The notes under the pieces are model-generated. The model did not search any database, was not told the origin of the DNA, and saw only the letters and a list, made by a program, of their open reading frames with translations. DNA of 64,000 bases from Amycolatopsis eburnea. GTDB taxonomy: Bacteria > Actinomycetota > Actinomycetes > Mycobacteriales > Pseudonocardiaceae. A program made the position numbers and the translations under genes. The stretch spans positions 1,302,001 to 1,366,000 of the forward strand of contig NZ_RSEC01000058.1 in assembly GCF_003937945.1 (NCBI RefSeq). Reading direction: 5' to 3'. Positions 24,359 to 33,072 of this stretch are shown one piece after another. Within the stretch, counting starts at the first letter, position 1. The number at the start of each line of letters is the position of its first letter.

Positions 24359-25306
24359 TCACAGGTCGAGCACGAGCCGGGGAGTGCGGGACCGCGAGAC
24401 GCACGGCAGGATGCGGTCGCCCGCCGCCTGTTCTTCGTCGGTCAGCACCGAGTCGCGGTGGTCCGGACGGCCGTCGAGGACGGCGATCTCGCACGTCCCG
24501 CAGGTGCCTTCCGCGCACGAGGTGAGGACATCCACGCCGGCCTCGATCAGGGTGTCCACAATGGAGCGATCGGCGGGCACCGCCAGCTCGGCTCCGGTCG
24601 ACGCGATCCGGACCGTGAACGGCGTGTCCACACGGGAGCCGGTTTGCTTCGGCGAGAACCGTTCGGTGCGCAACCGCAGTCCGCGCCGGGCACATGCCGC
24701 CTCGGCGGCGGCGATCAGCGGCTCGGGGCCGCAGCAGTAGACGAGGGCCTCCGGCGCCGCTTCGTCGAGCGCGGCCTCGAGGTCGATCAGTCCGCACTCG
24801 TCGAACGGCACCACGCGCACCCGGCTCGCGTCGATGGTCCGCAGTTCGCCGGTGTAGGCCAGGGAAGCCCGCGTACGGCCGCCGTAGTGCAGCGACCAGT
24901 CGGCGCCCTCGCCGGAGACCTCGCGGATCATGGTCAGCAGCGGGGTGATCCCGATCCCGCCCGCCAGGAACAGGTAGTGCGGCGCCGGTTCCAAGGGGAA
25001 GTGGTTGCGAGGACCACCGACCACGACCCGGTCACCCTCGTGGAGCTGCTCGTGCAGCCACGCGGATCCGCCCCGGCCGTCGGACTGGCGCAGGACGGCG
25101 ATCCGGTAGCTCGTGCGGTCGCCGGGGTCACCGCACAGCGAGTACTGGCGGACCAGCCCGGAGCCGGCCACGACGTCGATGTGCGCGCCGGGCCGCCATT
25201 CCGGGAGGTCACCGCCGTCGATCCGACGGAGCTCGAACTCGGCCACGTCTCGCGCGATCGCCCTCCGCCGCCGGACGGTGAGGTGCAGCGATGGTGATCC
25301 GGTCAT
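24359..25306 (-). CDS. PDR/VanB-type oxidoreductase (FMN, NAD, 2Fe-2S)
   Basis: A 315-residue phthalate-dioxygenase-reductase-like protein. A flavin domain contains QYSLCGDPGD, the NAD-binding part has YLFLAGGIGITPLLTMI and LVYCCGPEPLI, and a C-terminal plant-type [2Fe-2S] ferredoxin has CAEGTCGTC plus a last Cys in ILPCVSRSR. It moves electrons from NADH through flavin and iron-sulfur to a partner oxygenase. Its start overlaps the P450 stop by ATGA, so the P450 is the natural partner. A P450 with a single-chain reductase of this type is a compact two-component system, functionally comparable to GcoAB, although GcoB orders its domains differently. Confidence 0.9.
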   Translation of the reverse strand: MTGSPSLHLTVRRRRAIARDVAEFELRRIDGGDLPEWRPGAHIDVVAGSGLVRQYSLCGDPGDRTSYRIAVLRQSDGRGGSAWLHEQLHEGDRVVVGGPRNHFPLEPAPHYLFLAGGIGITPLLTMIREVSGEGADWSLHYGGRTRASLAYTGELRTIDASRVRVVPFDECGLIDLEAALDEAAPEALVYCCGPEPLIAAAEAACARRGLRLRTERFSPKQTGSRVDTPFTVRIASTGAELAVPADRSIVDTLIEAGVDVLTSCAEGTCGTCEIAVLDGRPDHRDSVLTDEEQAAGDRILPCVSRSRTPRLVLDL

Positions 25307-26487
25307 GCGGCCTGCTCCGCTGTGAACGCGACGGGCAGCGCGAAGTGGGTCATCAGGGAGCCGCCGACCAGGCCGCTCTCGACCGGTTCCCCGGCCAGGC
25401 GCAGGTCCGGCAGCCGGTCCAGGAGGCGGCCGACGGTGATCCGCAGCTCCGCCCGGGCGAGGTGCTGCCCCTGGCAGACGTGCGGTCCCGCGCCGAAGCT
25501 GAGGTGCCGGTTGCGGGCGCGGCGGCGATCGAACACTTCCGGGGCGTCGAACTCCCGCGGATCCCGGTTCGCGGCCGCGAGGTCGAGCAGCACCCGGCCG
25601 CCTTCGGCCAGCTCCTCGTCGCCGACCCGGACCGGGCAGCGGAGCGTGCGCGCGAACAACTGCAGCGGTGTGGTCAGCCGCAGGCTTTCCTCGATCACCC
25701 GCGGCAGCCCGCTTCGGTCGGCGAGAAGCTCGTCGCGCAGGCCGGGGACGGTCAGCACGTGCCGGATGAGGCCGCCGAGCGCCGAGCCCGTCGAGTGGTG
25801 GCCGCCGACGATGTAGGCCAGCAGCAGCCCGGTCGCCCCGGCCGCGTCGATCCGCTTGCCCCGCACGACCCCGCTCGCCATCTCGGTCAGCATGTCGTCA
25901 CGGGGATTCTCGCGGCGGTCGGCCAGCCAGCGTTCGGTGTGCTCGGAGAACTCCGCGAACCGCGCCGGGAAGTCCTCGGAACCCGTGGCGGCGAACAAGG
26001 CCGCCGCGAGACCGCGGGCCCGCACCGCCTCCGGCTGGCTCAGCCCGATCATCCGGCCGATCACGATGGCCGGCAACGGTTCCGTCAGCCGGTCGGCCAG
26101 GTCGGCCTCGCCGTCGGACGCGAACTCGTCGATCAGGAGGTCGGCGACCTCGGTGATGACCGGTTCGAACGCGCGGACGGCGCGTGGGGTCAGCGGGCCG
26201 TCGAGGACCTTGCGCCACTCGGTGTGCTCGGGTTCGTCGAACTCCAGGGCCGGCACCGGTGGCCGCGCCGGGTCGGCGGGGATGTGCACACCGTCGGCCG
26301 AGGAGAACGCGGCCGTGTCGGTCAACGCCCCGCGGATGTCCTCGTACCGGGTCAGGAAGGCGAACCCGCCGTGGCGGTCGCTGTGCACCACCGGACAGGC
26401 TTCGCGCATCTCCGCGTGCGCCCGCCGGACGTCCGCTGTGGACAGTGCGCTGTCGAGGTGGTCGAGTGCGGGAATCGCTTGGCTCAT
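25303..26487 (-). CDS. Cytochrome P450 with unusual I-helix
   Basis: A 394-residue P450. The haem loop is FGAGPHVCQGQHLAR with thiolate Cys338, and the K-helix is EESLR (Glu267, Arg270). In the I-helix, where most P450s have (A/G)Gx(D/E)TT, this one reads GGHHSTG (228-234): the conserved acid is His231 and the alcohol is Ser232. This changes the proton-delivery pair and may indicate an unusual reaction or substrate-assisted chemistry. AAGGAG before ATG 26487 fixes the start. It is coupled to the VanB-type reductase and lies in an operon with a ligase and an FAD hydroxylase. O-demethylation or ring hydroxylation of an aromatic acid is a reasonable guess. Confidence 0.9.
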   Translation of the reverse strand: MSQAIPALDHLDSALSTADVRRAHAEMREACPVVHSDRHGGFAFLTRYEDIRGALTDTAAFSSADGVHIPADPARPPVPALEFDEPEHTEWRKVLDGPLTPRAVRAFEPVITEVADLLIDEFASDGEADLADRLTEPLPAIVIGRMIGLSQPEAVRARGLAAALFAATGSEDFPARFAEFSEHTERWLADRRENPRDDMLTEMASGVVRGKRIDAAGATGLLLAYIVGGHHSTGSALGGLIRHVLTVPGLRDELLADRSGLPRVIEESLRLTTPLQLFARTLRCPVRVGDEELAEGGRVLLDLAAANRDPREFDAPEVFDRRRARNRHLSFGAGPHVCQGQHLARAELRITVGRLLDRLPDLRLAGEPVESGLVGGSLMTHFALPVAFTAEQAA

Positions 26488-26545
26488 AACACTCCTTCGT
26501 CTGCGCTGACGCTGAGCCAAGTCTGCGTTTCGGCCGCCTCGCGGT

Positions 26546-27511
26546 CTATCCGGTCCGCGCTGCGGTGTCCGCCGTGCGCGAGGCGTGCAGCGTGGCCGAC
26601 GGAGTGACGCCGTAGCGCAGCCGGTAGTCGCGCGCGAACCGGCCGAAGTGGAGGAACCCGCACTCCACGGCGATGTCGGCGACGGCGCGGCCTTCCCCGG
26701 CCGCCGAGAGCAGCCGGTGCGCGCGCTCCAGCCGCACCTCGCGGTGGTAGGCGGTCACCGTCGTGCCGAAGCGGGAGCGGAACCCTTCCTGGAGGGTGCG
26801 CACGCTGACCCCGGCCGTGCGGGCCAGCTGCCCGGGCGTCGCCGACGTCGCGGGGTCGGCTTTGAGGGCTTCGGCGGCGACGCCCGCCGCGCGGTACCCG
26901 CGGGCACCGCCGCCGCGGAACCGCAGGTTCGGGGCCTGGCCGAGCAGGAGCGCCGAGACGAGCACCCGCTCCAGTTCGAGACCCGTTCCCGGCGGCAGGA
27001 TGCCCGTGTCGAAACGGTCCACTGTGGTCACGGCCAGCTTCAGCAGCGCGGGCCACGGTGTGCCGTCGGGGACGGCGAGAGCGAACCCGGCGGGCTCGGC
27101 GCCGAGCCGGGCGCACCCCTGATCGACGACGTCCCGTGGAAGCTTCGCGGCGACCTGCACGGTGCCCGGTGCGAACCGCAGCCGCAGCCGTTCGCCGGGC
27201 GAGATGACGCACGCCTGCCCGGCTCCGGCCCGGTGGCTGCCGGAGCCGGTGACCACGTCTGCCGCCCCGGCCAGGAACAACTGGAGCGTGTAGTACTCCA
27301 TCGGCGCGAGCGCGGTCACCTCCGCATCGCCGTGGTACACGGCGTACAGCAACGTCGACGATCCGATGTCGACCGCGTGCAGCCGGGCGCCGAACTCCCG
27401 CGGCCGGGCGACGCGAAGCCGGTGCGACGACATCACGCGCCCGGCCGCGGACTGGGCCTCCGCGACGTCGGCGGTCCGCAGCTTGGTGTACCGGTGCAGG
27501 GGAACCTGCAT
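26546..27511 (-). CDS. AraC/XylS-family transcriptional regulator
   Basis: A 321-residue regulator with an N-terminal cupin-like sensing domain (VISPGERLRLRFAPGTVQV) and a C-terminal double helix-turn-helix (TPGQLARTAGVSVRTLQEGF, VADIAVECGFLHFGRFARDY). This build is typical of XylS/NitR-type activators of aromatic or nitrile catabolic genes. GGAGGA six bases before ATG 27511 fixes the start. It is embedded in the operon, 28 bp after the ligase and 58 bp before the P450, suggesting that it activates the operon in response to an aromatic substrate or intermediate. Confidence 0.9.
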   Translation of the reverse strand: MQVPLHRYTKLRTADVAEAQSAAGRVMSSHRLRVARPREFGARLHAVDIGSSTLLYAVYHGDAEVTALAPMEYYTLQLFLAGAADVVTGSGSHRAGAGQACVISPGERLRLRFAPGTVQVAAKLPRDVVDQGCARLGAEPAGFALAVPDGTPWPALLKLAVTTVDRFDTGILPPGTGLELERVLVSALLLGQAPNLRFRGGGARGYRAAGVAAEALKADPATSATPGQLARTAGVSVRTLQEGFRSRFGTTVTAYHREVRLERAHRLLSAAGEGRAVADIAVECGFLHFGRFARDYRLRYGVTPSATLHASRTADTAARTG

Positions 27512-27539
27512 CGCGATCCTCCGTTCGCGCGGGGAGTGC

Positions 27540-29198
27540 TCAGGGCGTCTCGACGCCGAGCGCCTCCGCGATCTGCCGCAGCCGGCGGCGATCGATCTTG
27601 CCGACCTGGCTGACGCGCGGCATCTCCGGCAGCACGACGACCCGCTCCGGCCACTTGTACTTCGCGACTTCGAGGCGTTCGAAGTGGGCCCGGACCTCGG
27701 CGAGGTCGAGCGGCCGGCCGTCCCGGGTGACGACGAAGGCGCACGCCCGTTCACCGAGTCGCGGGTCGGGCATCGCCACCAGGGCCGCTTCGGCGACGGC
27801 GTCGTGGGAACCGAGGAGGAGTTCGACCTCCTCGGTGTTGATCTTCTCACCGCCGCGGCTGATCATGTTCTTGATCCGGCCCTCGACGGTGTAGCACCGG
27901 ACGCCGCCGATCGTGCGTTCCGCCATGAGGTCACCGGTCCGGTAGAACCCGTCGGCGGTGAAGGCGCGCCGGTTGTGCTCGGCGGCGTCGTAGTAGCCGC
28001 GCAGGGTGTACGGCCCGCGGGCGCAGAGCTCCCCGACCTCGCCGGGGGCCACTTCCACCTCGGTTCCCGGTTCGTACAGCCGGATCTCGTCCGCGGGCGA
28101 AATCGGTACGCCGACGCTCGCCGCGCGTGCCTCGGGCGGGAAGGCGAGCGGGGTGGTGAGGCAAAGTCCTTCGCTCATGCCGAAGATCTGCCCGCCCCAG
28201 ACCCCCCGCGCCGCCAGCGTCTCCATGTGCTTGGCGGGCACCTTCTTGCCGCTGAACAGCACCCTCCGCAGTGCGGTGGCGGCGGCCAGCCCCGGCTCCA
28301 GCGCCAGGTCGAAGGCGAACGGGCCGAGCACGACGTCGGTGGCCGCGGCGCCGACGACGAGGTCGAGCGCGGCCGCGGCGTCGGGAACTCCCAGCACGAG
28401 GGTCGCTCCCACGCTGTGCGGGCCGTGCAGACCGATGATGACGCCCGCGTTGTGCACGATCGGCATCAGGAACGCGATCCGGTCGCCGGGCGCCCAGCCC
28501 ATCGCGCGGGCGAGGCTCGCTCCGTAGTGCCAGTAAGGCGCGTGCAGGCAGGGGATGACCTTGGGCACTCCCGTGGTGCCGCCCGAGAGCTGGAACACCG
28601 CGAGCGACTGCCGGCCGAGACCGGCCTGGATGCCCTCGACGACCGCACGGGCTTCGGCGGCGTCGATGTCGTCGCCCAAGGTGTCCAGCTCGGCGGCCCG
28701 CGGGTCGGCCGCCCGTCCGTCGGAGACCAAGACCGTGCGCTCGACCCCGGCCGCCTCGGCCTGCTGGAAGGCGAAGCCGACGAGGTCGAAGCGCGGATCG
28801 CGGGCGGCGACGAGGTGGGCCACCGGACTCGTCTGCCGCGCGATCTCGCCGATCTCGTGCCCGCGGTGCAGCGGCAGCGTGCACACGGGGACCAGGCCGG
28901 CCTTGAGCAGCGCGTACCACGCGATGACGGTGTTGACGGTGTTGTGCACCTGCAGCAGGACCGCCCCACCGGGTGCCAGCCCGAGCCGGTGGAGCCCGGC
29001 CGCGCGCTGGTCGGTGACGCGGTCCAGCTCCGCGAAGGTCAGCCGGTCCCGGCCGCAGACCAGGGCGTCCCGGTCACCGTGTTCCCGTGCGACGGCGTGC
29101 AGGTGTTCGGCGATCGTGGGCGATTCCCACAGTCCTTCGCGGACGTAGCGAGCTTCCTCGTCGGCCGGATAGCGGACGAGCTTCCCGGGCGCGGTCAC
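27540..29198 (-). CDS. Aryl acid adenylate-forming ligase (salicylyl/dihydroxybenzoyl-AMP ligase-like)
   Basis: A 552-residue ANL-superfamily enzyme: P-loop LSGGTTGVPK near residue 205, FGMSEGLCLTTPL (A5), YRTGDLMAER (A7), GGEKINTEEVELLL (A8) and VGKIDRRRLR with the catalytic Lys (A10). The HNAGVIIGLHGPHSVGATLVL stretch and overall length match DhbE-type arylate-AMP ligases rather than fatty-acyl ligases. It probably activates a benzoate or salicylate analogue, possibly on to the CoA ester. The GTG start overlaps the FAD monooxygenase stop by GTGA, which agrees with the known pairing of salicylyl-AMP/CoA ligase and salicylyl-CoA 5-hydroxylase in gentisate-forming pathways. Confidence 0.88.
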   Translation of the reverse strand: MTAPGKLVRYPADEEARYVREGLWESPTIAEHLHAVAREHGDRDALVCGRDRLTFAELDRVTDQRAAGLHRLGLAPGGAVLLQVHNTVNTVIAWYALLKAGLVPVCTLPLHRGHEIGEIARQTSPVAHLVAARDPRFDLVGFAFQQAEAAGVERTVLVSDGRAADPRAAELDTLGDDIDAAEARAVVEGIQAGLGRQSLAVFQLSGGTTGVPKVIPCLHAPYWHYGASLARAMGWAPGDRIAFLMPIVHNAGVIIGLHGPHSVGATLVLGVPDAAAALDLVVGAAATDVVLGPFAFDLALEPGLAAATALRRVLFSGKKVPAKHMETLAARGVWGGQIFGMSEGLCLTTPLAFPPEARAASVGVPISPADEIRLYEPGTEVEVAPGEVGELCARGPYTLRGYYDAAEHNRRAFTADGFYRTGDLMAERTIGGVRCYTVEGRIKNMISRGGEKINTEEVELLLGSHDAVAEAALVAMPDPRLGERACAFVVTRDGRPLDLAEVRAHFERLEVAKYKWPERVVVLPEMPRVSQVGKIDRRRLRQIAEALGVETP

Positions 29199-30331
29199 CG
29201 CAGTTCCCGTTCGTAGCCGAGGACCACGTCGCGATTCTCCCGCCGGAAGTCCCGGTAGGACACCCGGCCCGTGCGCATCAGGTACTCGAGCGCGAACTTC
29301 GTCGGGTGGGTGATGGTGCGCGACGGAAGCCCTTCGTACCAGTCGATGCTGCGTTTCGCGGCGGCCTGGAAGGCGTCCGCGACGGGCTTGCGCACCCGCT
29401 CGAACTCCTTGAGGCCGATTTCGATGTCCCACTCGGCGCCGGTCAAGGCCTCGGTGAGGTAGACCGCGTCCCGCATCGCGAACCGGGTGCCGGAGCCGAT
29501 CGACGGGTGGACGGTGTGCAGCGCGTCCCCGATCAGCACGAGGTTGCGGTGGGTCCACCGCGCGCACCGGACGAACTTCGTCCGGAACCAGGGGGAGTGG
29601 TCGCTGCGCAGCGGCGCGCCGTCCAGCGATCCGGCGAAGAGCCGCTCGCACAGCTCGCGGGACTCGTCCTCGGTCAGGTCGGCGAAGCCGAGCTTGTCGA
29701 ACGTTTCCTGGCCGACCTCGACGGTGAAGTTGCTCAGCTCGGCCGAGAACCCCGAGGCGTGGACCATGAGGATCCCGTGCTCGCTGTTCTGGAGGATGAT
29801 CGACGGCGGGTAGGGCTTCGGGGTGCCGTACCAGGCCAGCCAGTTGCTCCCCAGCTCGACGCTGGGCCGGAAGTGCTCGGCGAAGCGGTCGCGGGTGGTG
29901 CTGTTGACGCCGTCGGCACCGACGACGAGGTCCCAGCCGGCCAGGTCGTCGTCCTCGGTCACGGCCGTGTCGCAGCCGTGTTCGACGGTCACCCCGGCGT
30001 CGAGCGCGAACTTCTCCAGGGTGTCGAGCAGGGCCCAGCGGGCGTTCAGGTGGCTGGCTCCGACCTGGACCGGCACGCCGGTGCCGTCGAGGCTGATGAC
30101 CATCCGGTCGTGCCGGGTGTTGGTGGTGAGCGCGTCGACGACGTCCGGCGCGGCCGGCCGGAGCGCGGCGGCCGCGCTTTCGGTGAACGCCACGCCCCAG
30201 CCGTAGGTCACCCCGCGCGGGTTCCGCTCGCGGACGTGGACCGCGGTGGACGGGAGCGCCCGCCGGGCGAGGATCGAGAAGAACAAGCCGGCCGGGCCAC
30301 CGCCGACGACGAGGATCTTTCCGGACGTCAC
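29195..30331 (-). CDS. FAD-dependent aromatic hydroxylase, salicylyl-CoA 5-hydroxylase-like
   Basis: A 378-residue class A flavoprotein monooxygenase: dinucleotide motif VVGGGPAGLFF (GxGxxG at 10-15), VVGADGVNSTTR (DG motif) and LIGDALHTVHPSIGSGT (GD motif). The early RNPRGVTYGWGVAF resembles salicylyl-CoA 5-hydroxylase and 2-aminobenzoyl-CoA monooxygenase, which hydroxylate aromatic CoA thioesters. It is flanked by the aryl ligase (GTGA overlap) and a flavodoxin-fold oxidoreductase (ATGA overlap). The most likely role is ring hydroxylation of the CoA-activated acid with NAD(P)H and oxygen. Exact substrate unknown. Confidence 0.87.
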   Translation of the reverse strand: MTSGKILVVGGGPAGLFFSILARRALPSTAVHVRERNPRGVTYGWGVAFTESAAAALRPAAPDVVDALTTNTRHDRMVISLDGTGVPVQVGASHLNARWALLDTLEKFALDAGVTVEHGCDTAVTEDDDLAGWDLVVGADGVNSTTRDRFAEHFRPSVELGSNWLAWYGTPKPYPPSIILQNSEHGILMVHASGFSAELSNFTVEVGQETFDKLGFADLTEDESRELCERLFAGSLDGAPLRSDHSPWFRTKFVRCARWTHRNLVLIGDALHTVHPSIGSGTRFAMRDAVYLTEALTGAEWDIEIGLKEFERVRKPVADAFQAAAKRSIDWYEGLPSRTITHPTKFALEYLMRTGRVSYRDFRRENRDVVLGYERELR

Positions 30332-30909
30332 TGTCCACCTCCTTGCCAGTGCGCGACGTGCTGTGCGACGCGCCTTCCCAGGGCCGACGCCGTGCGCAGA
30401 TCGCTGTCCCGCATGCCTTCCAGCCCCTGGTCCGAATTGGACTGTGCCATGGCGCCGGCGTAGGCGCCGAGCCGGTTCAGCTCGTCGTGCGAGCCCGTGC
30501 TGCGGCCGTTGCCGTCGAGCAGGCCGAGCCCGACCCAGACCATGCCGTGCTGCATGGCGAAGAGCCAGAGCTGGGTGAGGGTGTTGAGCTTGTCCCCGGA
30601 ATGACCGCTGGAGTTGGTGAAGCCCGCCGCGAGCTTGCCCTTCCAGCCCTGACCGGTCCAGATCTTGGCGCTGCTTTCCATGAACGTCTTGAAGACCGCC
30701 GAGCCGCTGCCCATGTAGGTCGGGGTGCCGAAGATCAGCGCGTCGCAGGGATCGAGCTGCCGCGGGTCGGCGGCGACTTCCTCGGCGAAGTACAGCGCGA
30801 CGTCGGCACCCGGCACCGAGGCCGCCCCCTCACCCACGGCCCTGGCCTGTGCGGCGGTGTGGCCGTAGCCGCTGTCGTAGACGACTCCGATGGAGCCCAC
30901 TTCCTTCAC
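30328..30909 (-). CDS. Flavodoxin-fold NAD(P)H-dependent oxidoreductase (WrbA-like)
   Basis: A 193-residue flavodoxin-like protein. The FMN phosphate-binding loop is VVYDSGYGHTAAQA, then ALIFGTPTYMGSGSAVFKTF and AGFTNSSGHSGDK, all typical of WrbA/NQO-type enzymes that reduce quinones by two electrons. The GTG at 30909 overlaps the hydrolase stop by GTGA, so it is coupled on both sides. In this operon it probably reduces a quinone formed from hydroxylated intermediates, protecting the cell or keeping the hydroquinone available for ring cleavage. Confidence 0.85.
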   Translation of the reverse strand: MKEVGSIGVVYDSGYGHTAAQARAVGEGAASVPGADVALYFAEEVAADPRQLDPCDALIFGTPTYMGSGSAVFKTFMESSAKIWTGQGWKGKLAAGFTNSSGHSGDKLNTLTQLWLFAMQHGMVWVGLGLLDGNGRSTGSHDELNRLGAYAGAMAQSNSDQGLEGMRDSDLRTASALGRRVAQHVAHWQGGGQ

Positions 30910-32168
30910 CTCGTTTTCTGTGGTGGTGCGGTGGCGAACCGGTCGGCCAGCCAGCGTTCGACGTGGACGGCGGCGACGGCGTACCCCGTCGGTTCGCCCT
31001 CGGCGACCGGTTGCCCGAAGTGCTGTCCCCGGACGACGTGCCGGGTTTTGTCCTCGGCGGCCAGGGCCGCGAACATCCCGGCGCTGACGCCCGGGAGCGC
31101 GGCCTGGTCACCGCTGAACTCCAGGTACAGCGCCGGCAGCCGCACTCCGGGTGCGCAGCGCGTGAAAGCCGCGTTGGAGTGGTTCGCCGACCAGGTCGAC
31201 AACCACGCGTCCGGAGTGGTCAGCCGGCCGAACCCCACCAAGCCGTAGTTGACCAGGTCGGGGCGCCCGCCGAACAACGAGCCGTAGTGGCGGTCGTTCG
31301 GGTCGATCGACAGGTCCACGGACGGGGGGTCGGCGTCGGTGCGGTAGGTGGTGATCAGCCGTGGCGCGAGGGAGGCTCGCCGATCGTCGCGGTCCCCGGT
31401 GCGGGCGAAGCGCGTGCGGGCCTGCGACGCCTCCGCGGCGAGCTCGACGGCACGGGCGTCGATCCGCGCGATCCGGTCCCGCTGGGCCGCGCGGTAGGCG
31501 CGCAGGAAATCCAGCGGGTAGCGGCTCGGCGCCGGGGGCGGCGCGAACCCGTTGCGCGGCGAGTACATGTCGAGCGCGGGATCGGCCGACATCGGGTCCG
31601 ACTCGTCGGTGACGGCGGGGTCGATGCAGTTCAGCAGCACTTTTCCCTGCCCGGGGTGCGGCGCGAGGAAGATCGCGCCGTCCGGCACCGGCATCCGGGC
31701 GCCCGCCAGCGCGATCGGCCGGCCCGCCGGTGTCACGTCCAACCGCAGTTCGGGCTCGAGGGACGCCTGCTCGATGTAGAACGCCGAAAGCGCTCCACCA
31801 CCGGAGTGGCCGAACGACACGACCGCCTCGAACCCGTTGTCCCGCAGGAAAACGTGTCCCGCCGCGGCGTCCAGCAGCGCCTGCTCGTGGACCAGGGCGA
31901 TGTCGTTGTTCGGCGAGCGGGTGCCCTGCGTCCAGACCGAGACGCCGCTACGCAGCAGCAGCGGGATCATCGGGTGGTGCGTCACCGACTGCCGTGGGTG
32001 CATGAGGGTGACCACCGTCGTCGCGCCGTCGAGGGTGTGCAGCACGCCCTCGACCTTGGCGCCGTCGAAGGTGGTGAGCTGGTGCGTGCGCACGGTGACG
32101 CCGGCCGGCGCCGGCTCGGTGTGGACGTCCCGGCCCGCGCCGAGCCGGTCCACCGCCAGCGCGCTCAT
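30906..32168 (-). CDS. Alpha/beta hydrolase of about 420 residues
   Basis: A large alpha/beta hydrolase with nucleophile elbow SFGHSGGGALS (Ser122), an early LMHPRQS stretch in the oxyanion region, and HVVRGQHFGQPVAEGE near the C-terminus carrying a likely catalytic His. At 420 residues it is longer than usual and has a big insert (residues 150-310) that may form a lid. ATG 32168 overlaps the upstream small gene by ATGA. It may release an aromatic acid from an ester or act as a thioesterase for the CoA product. Family assignment is good; the reaction is open. Confidence 0.8.
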   Translation of the reverse strand: MSALAVDRLGAGRDVHTEPAPAGVTVRTHQLTTFDGAKVEGVLHTLDGATTVVTLMHPRQSVTHHPMIPLLLRSGVSVWTQGTRSPNNDIALVHEQALLDAAAGHVFLRDNGFEAVVSFGHSGGGALSAFYIEQASLEPELRLDVTPAGRPIALAGARMPVPDGAIFLAPHPGQGKVLLNCIDPAVTDESDPMSADPALDMYSPRNGFAPPPAPSRYPLDFLRAYRAAQRDRIARIDARAVELAAEASQARTRFARTGDRDDRRASLAPRLITTYRTDADPPSVDLSIDPNDRHYGSLFGGRPDLVNYGLVGFGRLTTPDAWLSTWSANHSNAAFTRCAPGVRLPALYLEFSGDQAALPGVSAGMFAALAAEDKTRHVVRGQHFGQPVAEGEPTGYAVAAVHVERWLADRFATAPPQKTR

Positions 32169-32422
32169 GCGCCGGTCCCGGTGGGCACGACCACCAGCTC
32201 CGTCTTGTCCCAGCGGCTGACCCGGCCGTCCCGGACGGCGGCGACCGAGCTGTACCAGATGGCGTTGCGGCACCCGGTCGCGGCGCGTTCGACGCGGATC
32301 TCGCCGGGGGCGGAGACTTCGAGGTAGGGGCCCCGGCGCCGGACCGCCGTGTCCGGGTCCTTGGCCGCGACCTCGGCCAGCGGGCGGAAGTCGTCGACGT
32401 CGAGGACGAACAGCGTGGTCAT
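32165..32422 (-). CDS. Conserved-looking 85-residue protein of unknown function
   Basis: A small protein starting MTTLFVLDVDDFRPLAEVAA. It has no signal peptide or membrane segment, one cysteine and a predicted alpha/beta composition (repeated short strands such as YLEVSAPGEIRVERAA and AIWYSSVAAVRDGRV). I do not recognise the family. The gene is real by context: it overlaps the VOC gene by ATGA at its start and the hydrolase by ATGA at its end. Such tight coupling suggests fixed stoichiometry, so it may be an accessory subunit or a small catalytic protein of the pathway. Confidence 0.75.
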   Translation of the reverse strand: MTTLFVLDVDDFRPLAEVAAKDPDTAVRRRGPYLEVSAPGEIRVERAATGCRNAIWYSSVAAVRDGRVSRWDKTELVVVPTGTGA

Positions 32423-33015
32423 GCGAATGTCACCAGTTCCGGCTCGCCCTCGTAGCGCTCGGCGATCAGCTTCGCCTTGCGCGCGTAGAACTTCTCGAGG
32501 GACGGCTCGGGCTCGCCGGCCACCTCCATGAGCGCGTCGACGCTCAGGTTCGCGTCGATGTCGTCTTCGGCGGTGATCGCGCGCAGCGGCCGGGTGATCT
32601 CCATCAGGTACCCGTTGGGATCGGTGACGTAGATCGACTCGACGGTCTCGTGCCGCACCTGCAGCTCACACGGCCAGTCGCTCGCGTCCAGCCGGCGCCG
32701 GTACTCCAGGAGGTCCTCCTCACTGTCCACGTGGATCGCGAGGTGCCGGGCGCGGTGCAGCAGGTCGGGGAGGTCGGCGTCGCGGTAGGGCGCCTCCCCG
32801 AAGTAGTAGAAGAACGCCAGCCGGTCGCCGTTGCCGATGTCGAAGAAGAAGTGGATGAAGTCCGGGTGGTCACCGGGGCCCCAGCCGAGCGCGCAGGTCG
32901 CGTGGACGACGGGGAAGCCGAGGACGTCCCGGTAGAAGGTGATGGTGGCCCGCGGGTCGAACGTGGGGAACGCCGCGTGGTCGACGCCCCGCACCGTGTG
33001 CGCCGGAGATGACAT
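32419..33015 (-). CDS. VOC-superfamily metalloenzyme (extradiol-dioxygenase/glyoxalase-like)
   Basis: A 198-residue vicinal-oxygen-chelate protein: GVDHAAFPTFD with His13, HLAIHV with His91/His95 and YVTDPNGYLMEITRP with Glu139. A His, His, Glu set is the metal site of extradiol dioxygenases and glyoxalases. The C-terminal 50 residues extend beyond the fold. GAGGAG before ATG 33015 marks the first gene of the ten-gene operon. Ring cleavage of a catechol- or hydroquinone-type intermediate would suit the context, but other VOC reactions (isomerase, lyase) are possible. Confidence 0.82.
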   Translation of the reverse strand: MSSPAHTVRGVDHAAFPTFDPRATITFYRDVLGFPVVHATCALGWGPGDHPDFIHFFFDIGNGDRLAFFYYFGEAPYRDADLPDLLHRARHLAIHVDSEEDLLEYRRRLDASDWPCELQVRHETVESIYVTDPNGYLMEITRPLRAITAEDDIDANLSVDALMEVAGEPEPSLEKFYARKAKLIAERYEGEPELVTFA

Positions 33016-33072
33016 TTCCGTGCTCCTCTCGGTCGAGCTCTGCGGGTGAGCGTAGGCACACTCTGTCGCATG

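Noticed and set aside
27540..30338. Apparent fusion of the aryl ligase with an upstream 380-codon extension
   Set aside because: The extension is the wrong frame of the FAD hydroxylase gene. A GTG at 29198 overlapping that gene's stop by GTGA is the natural start.
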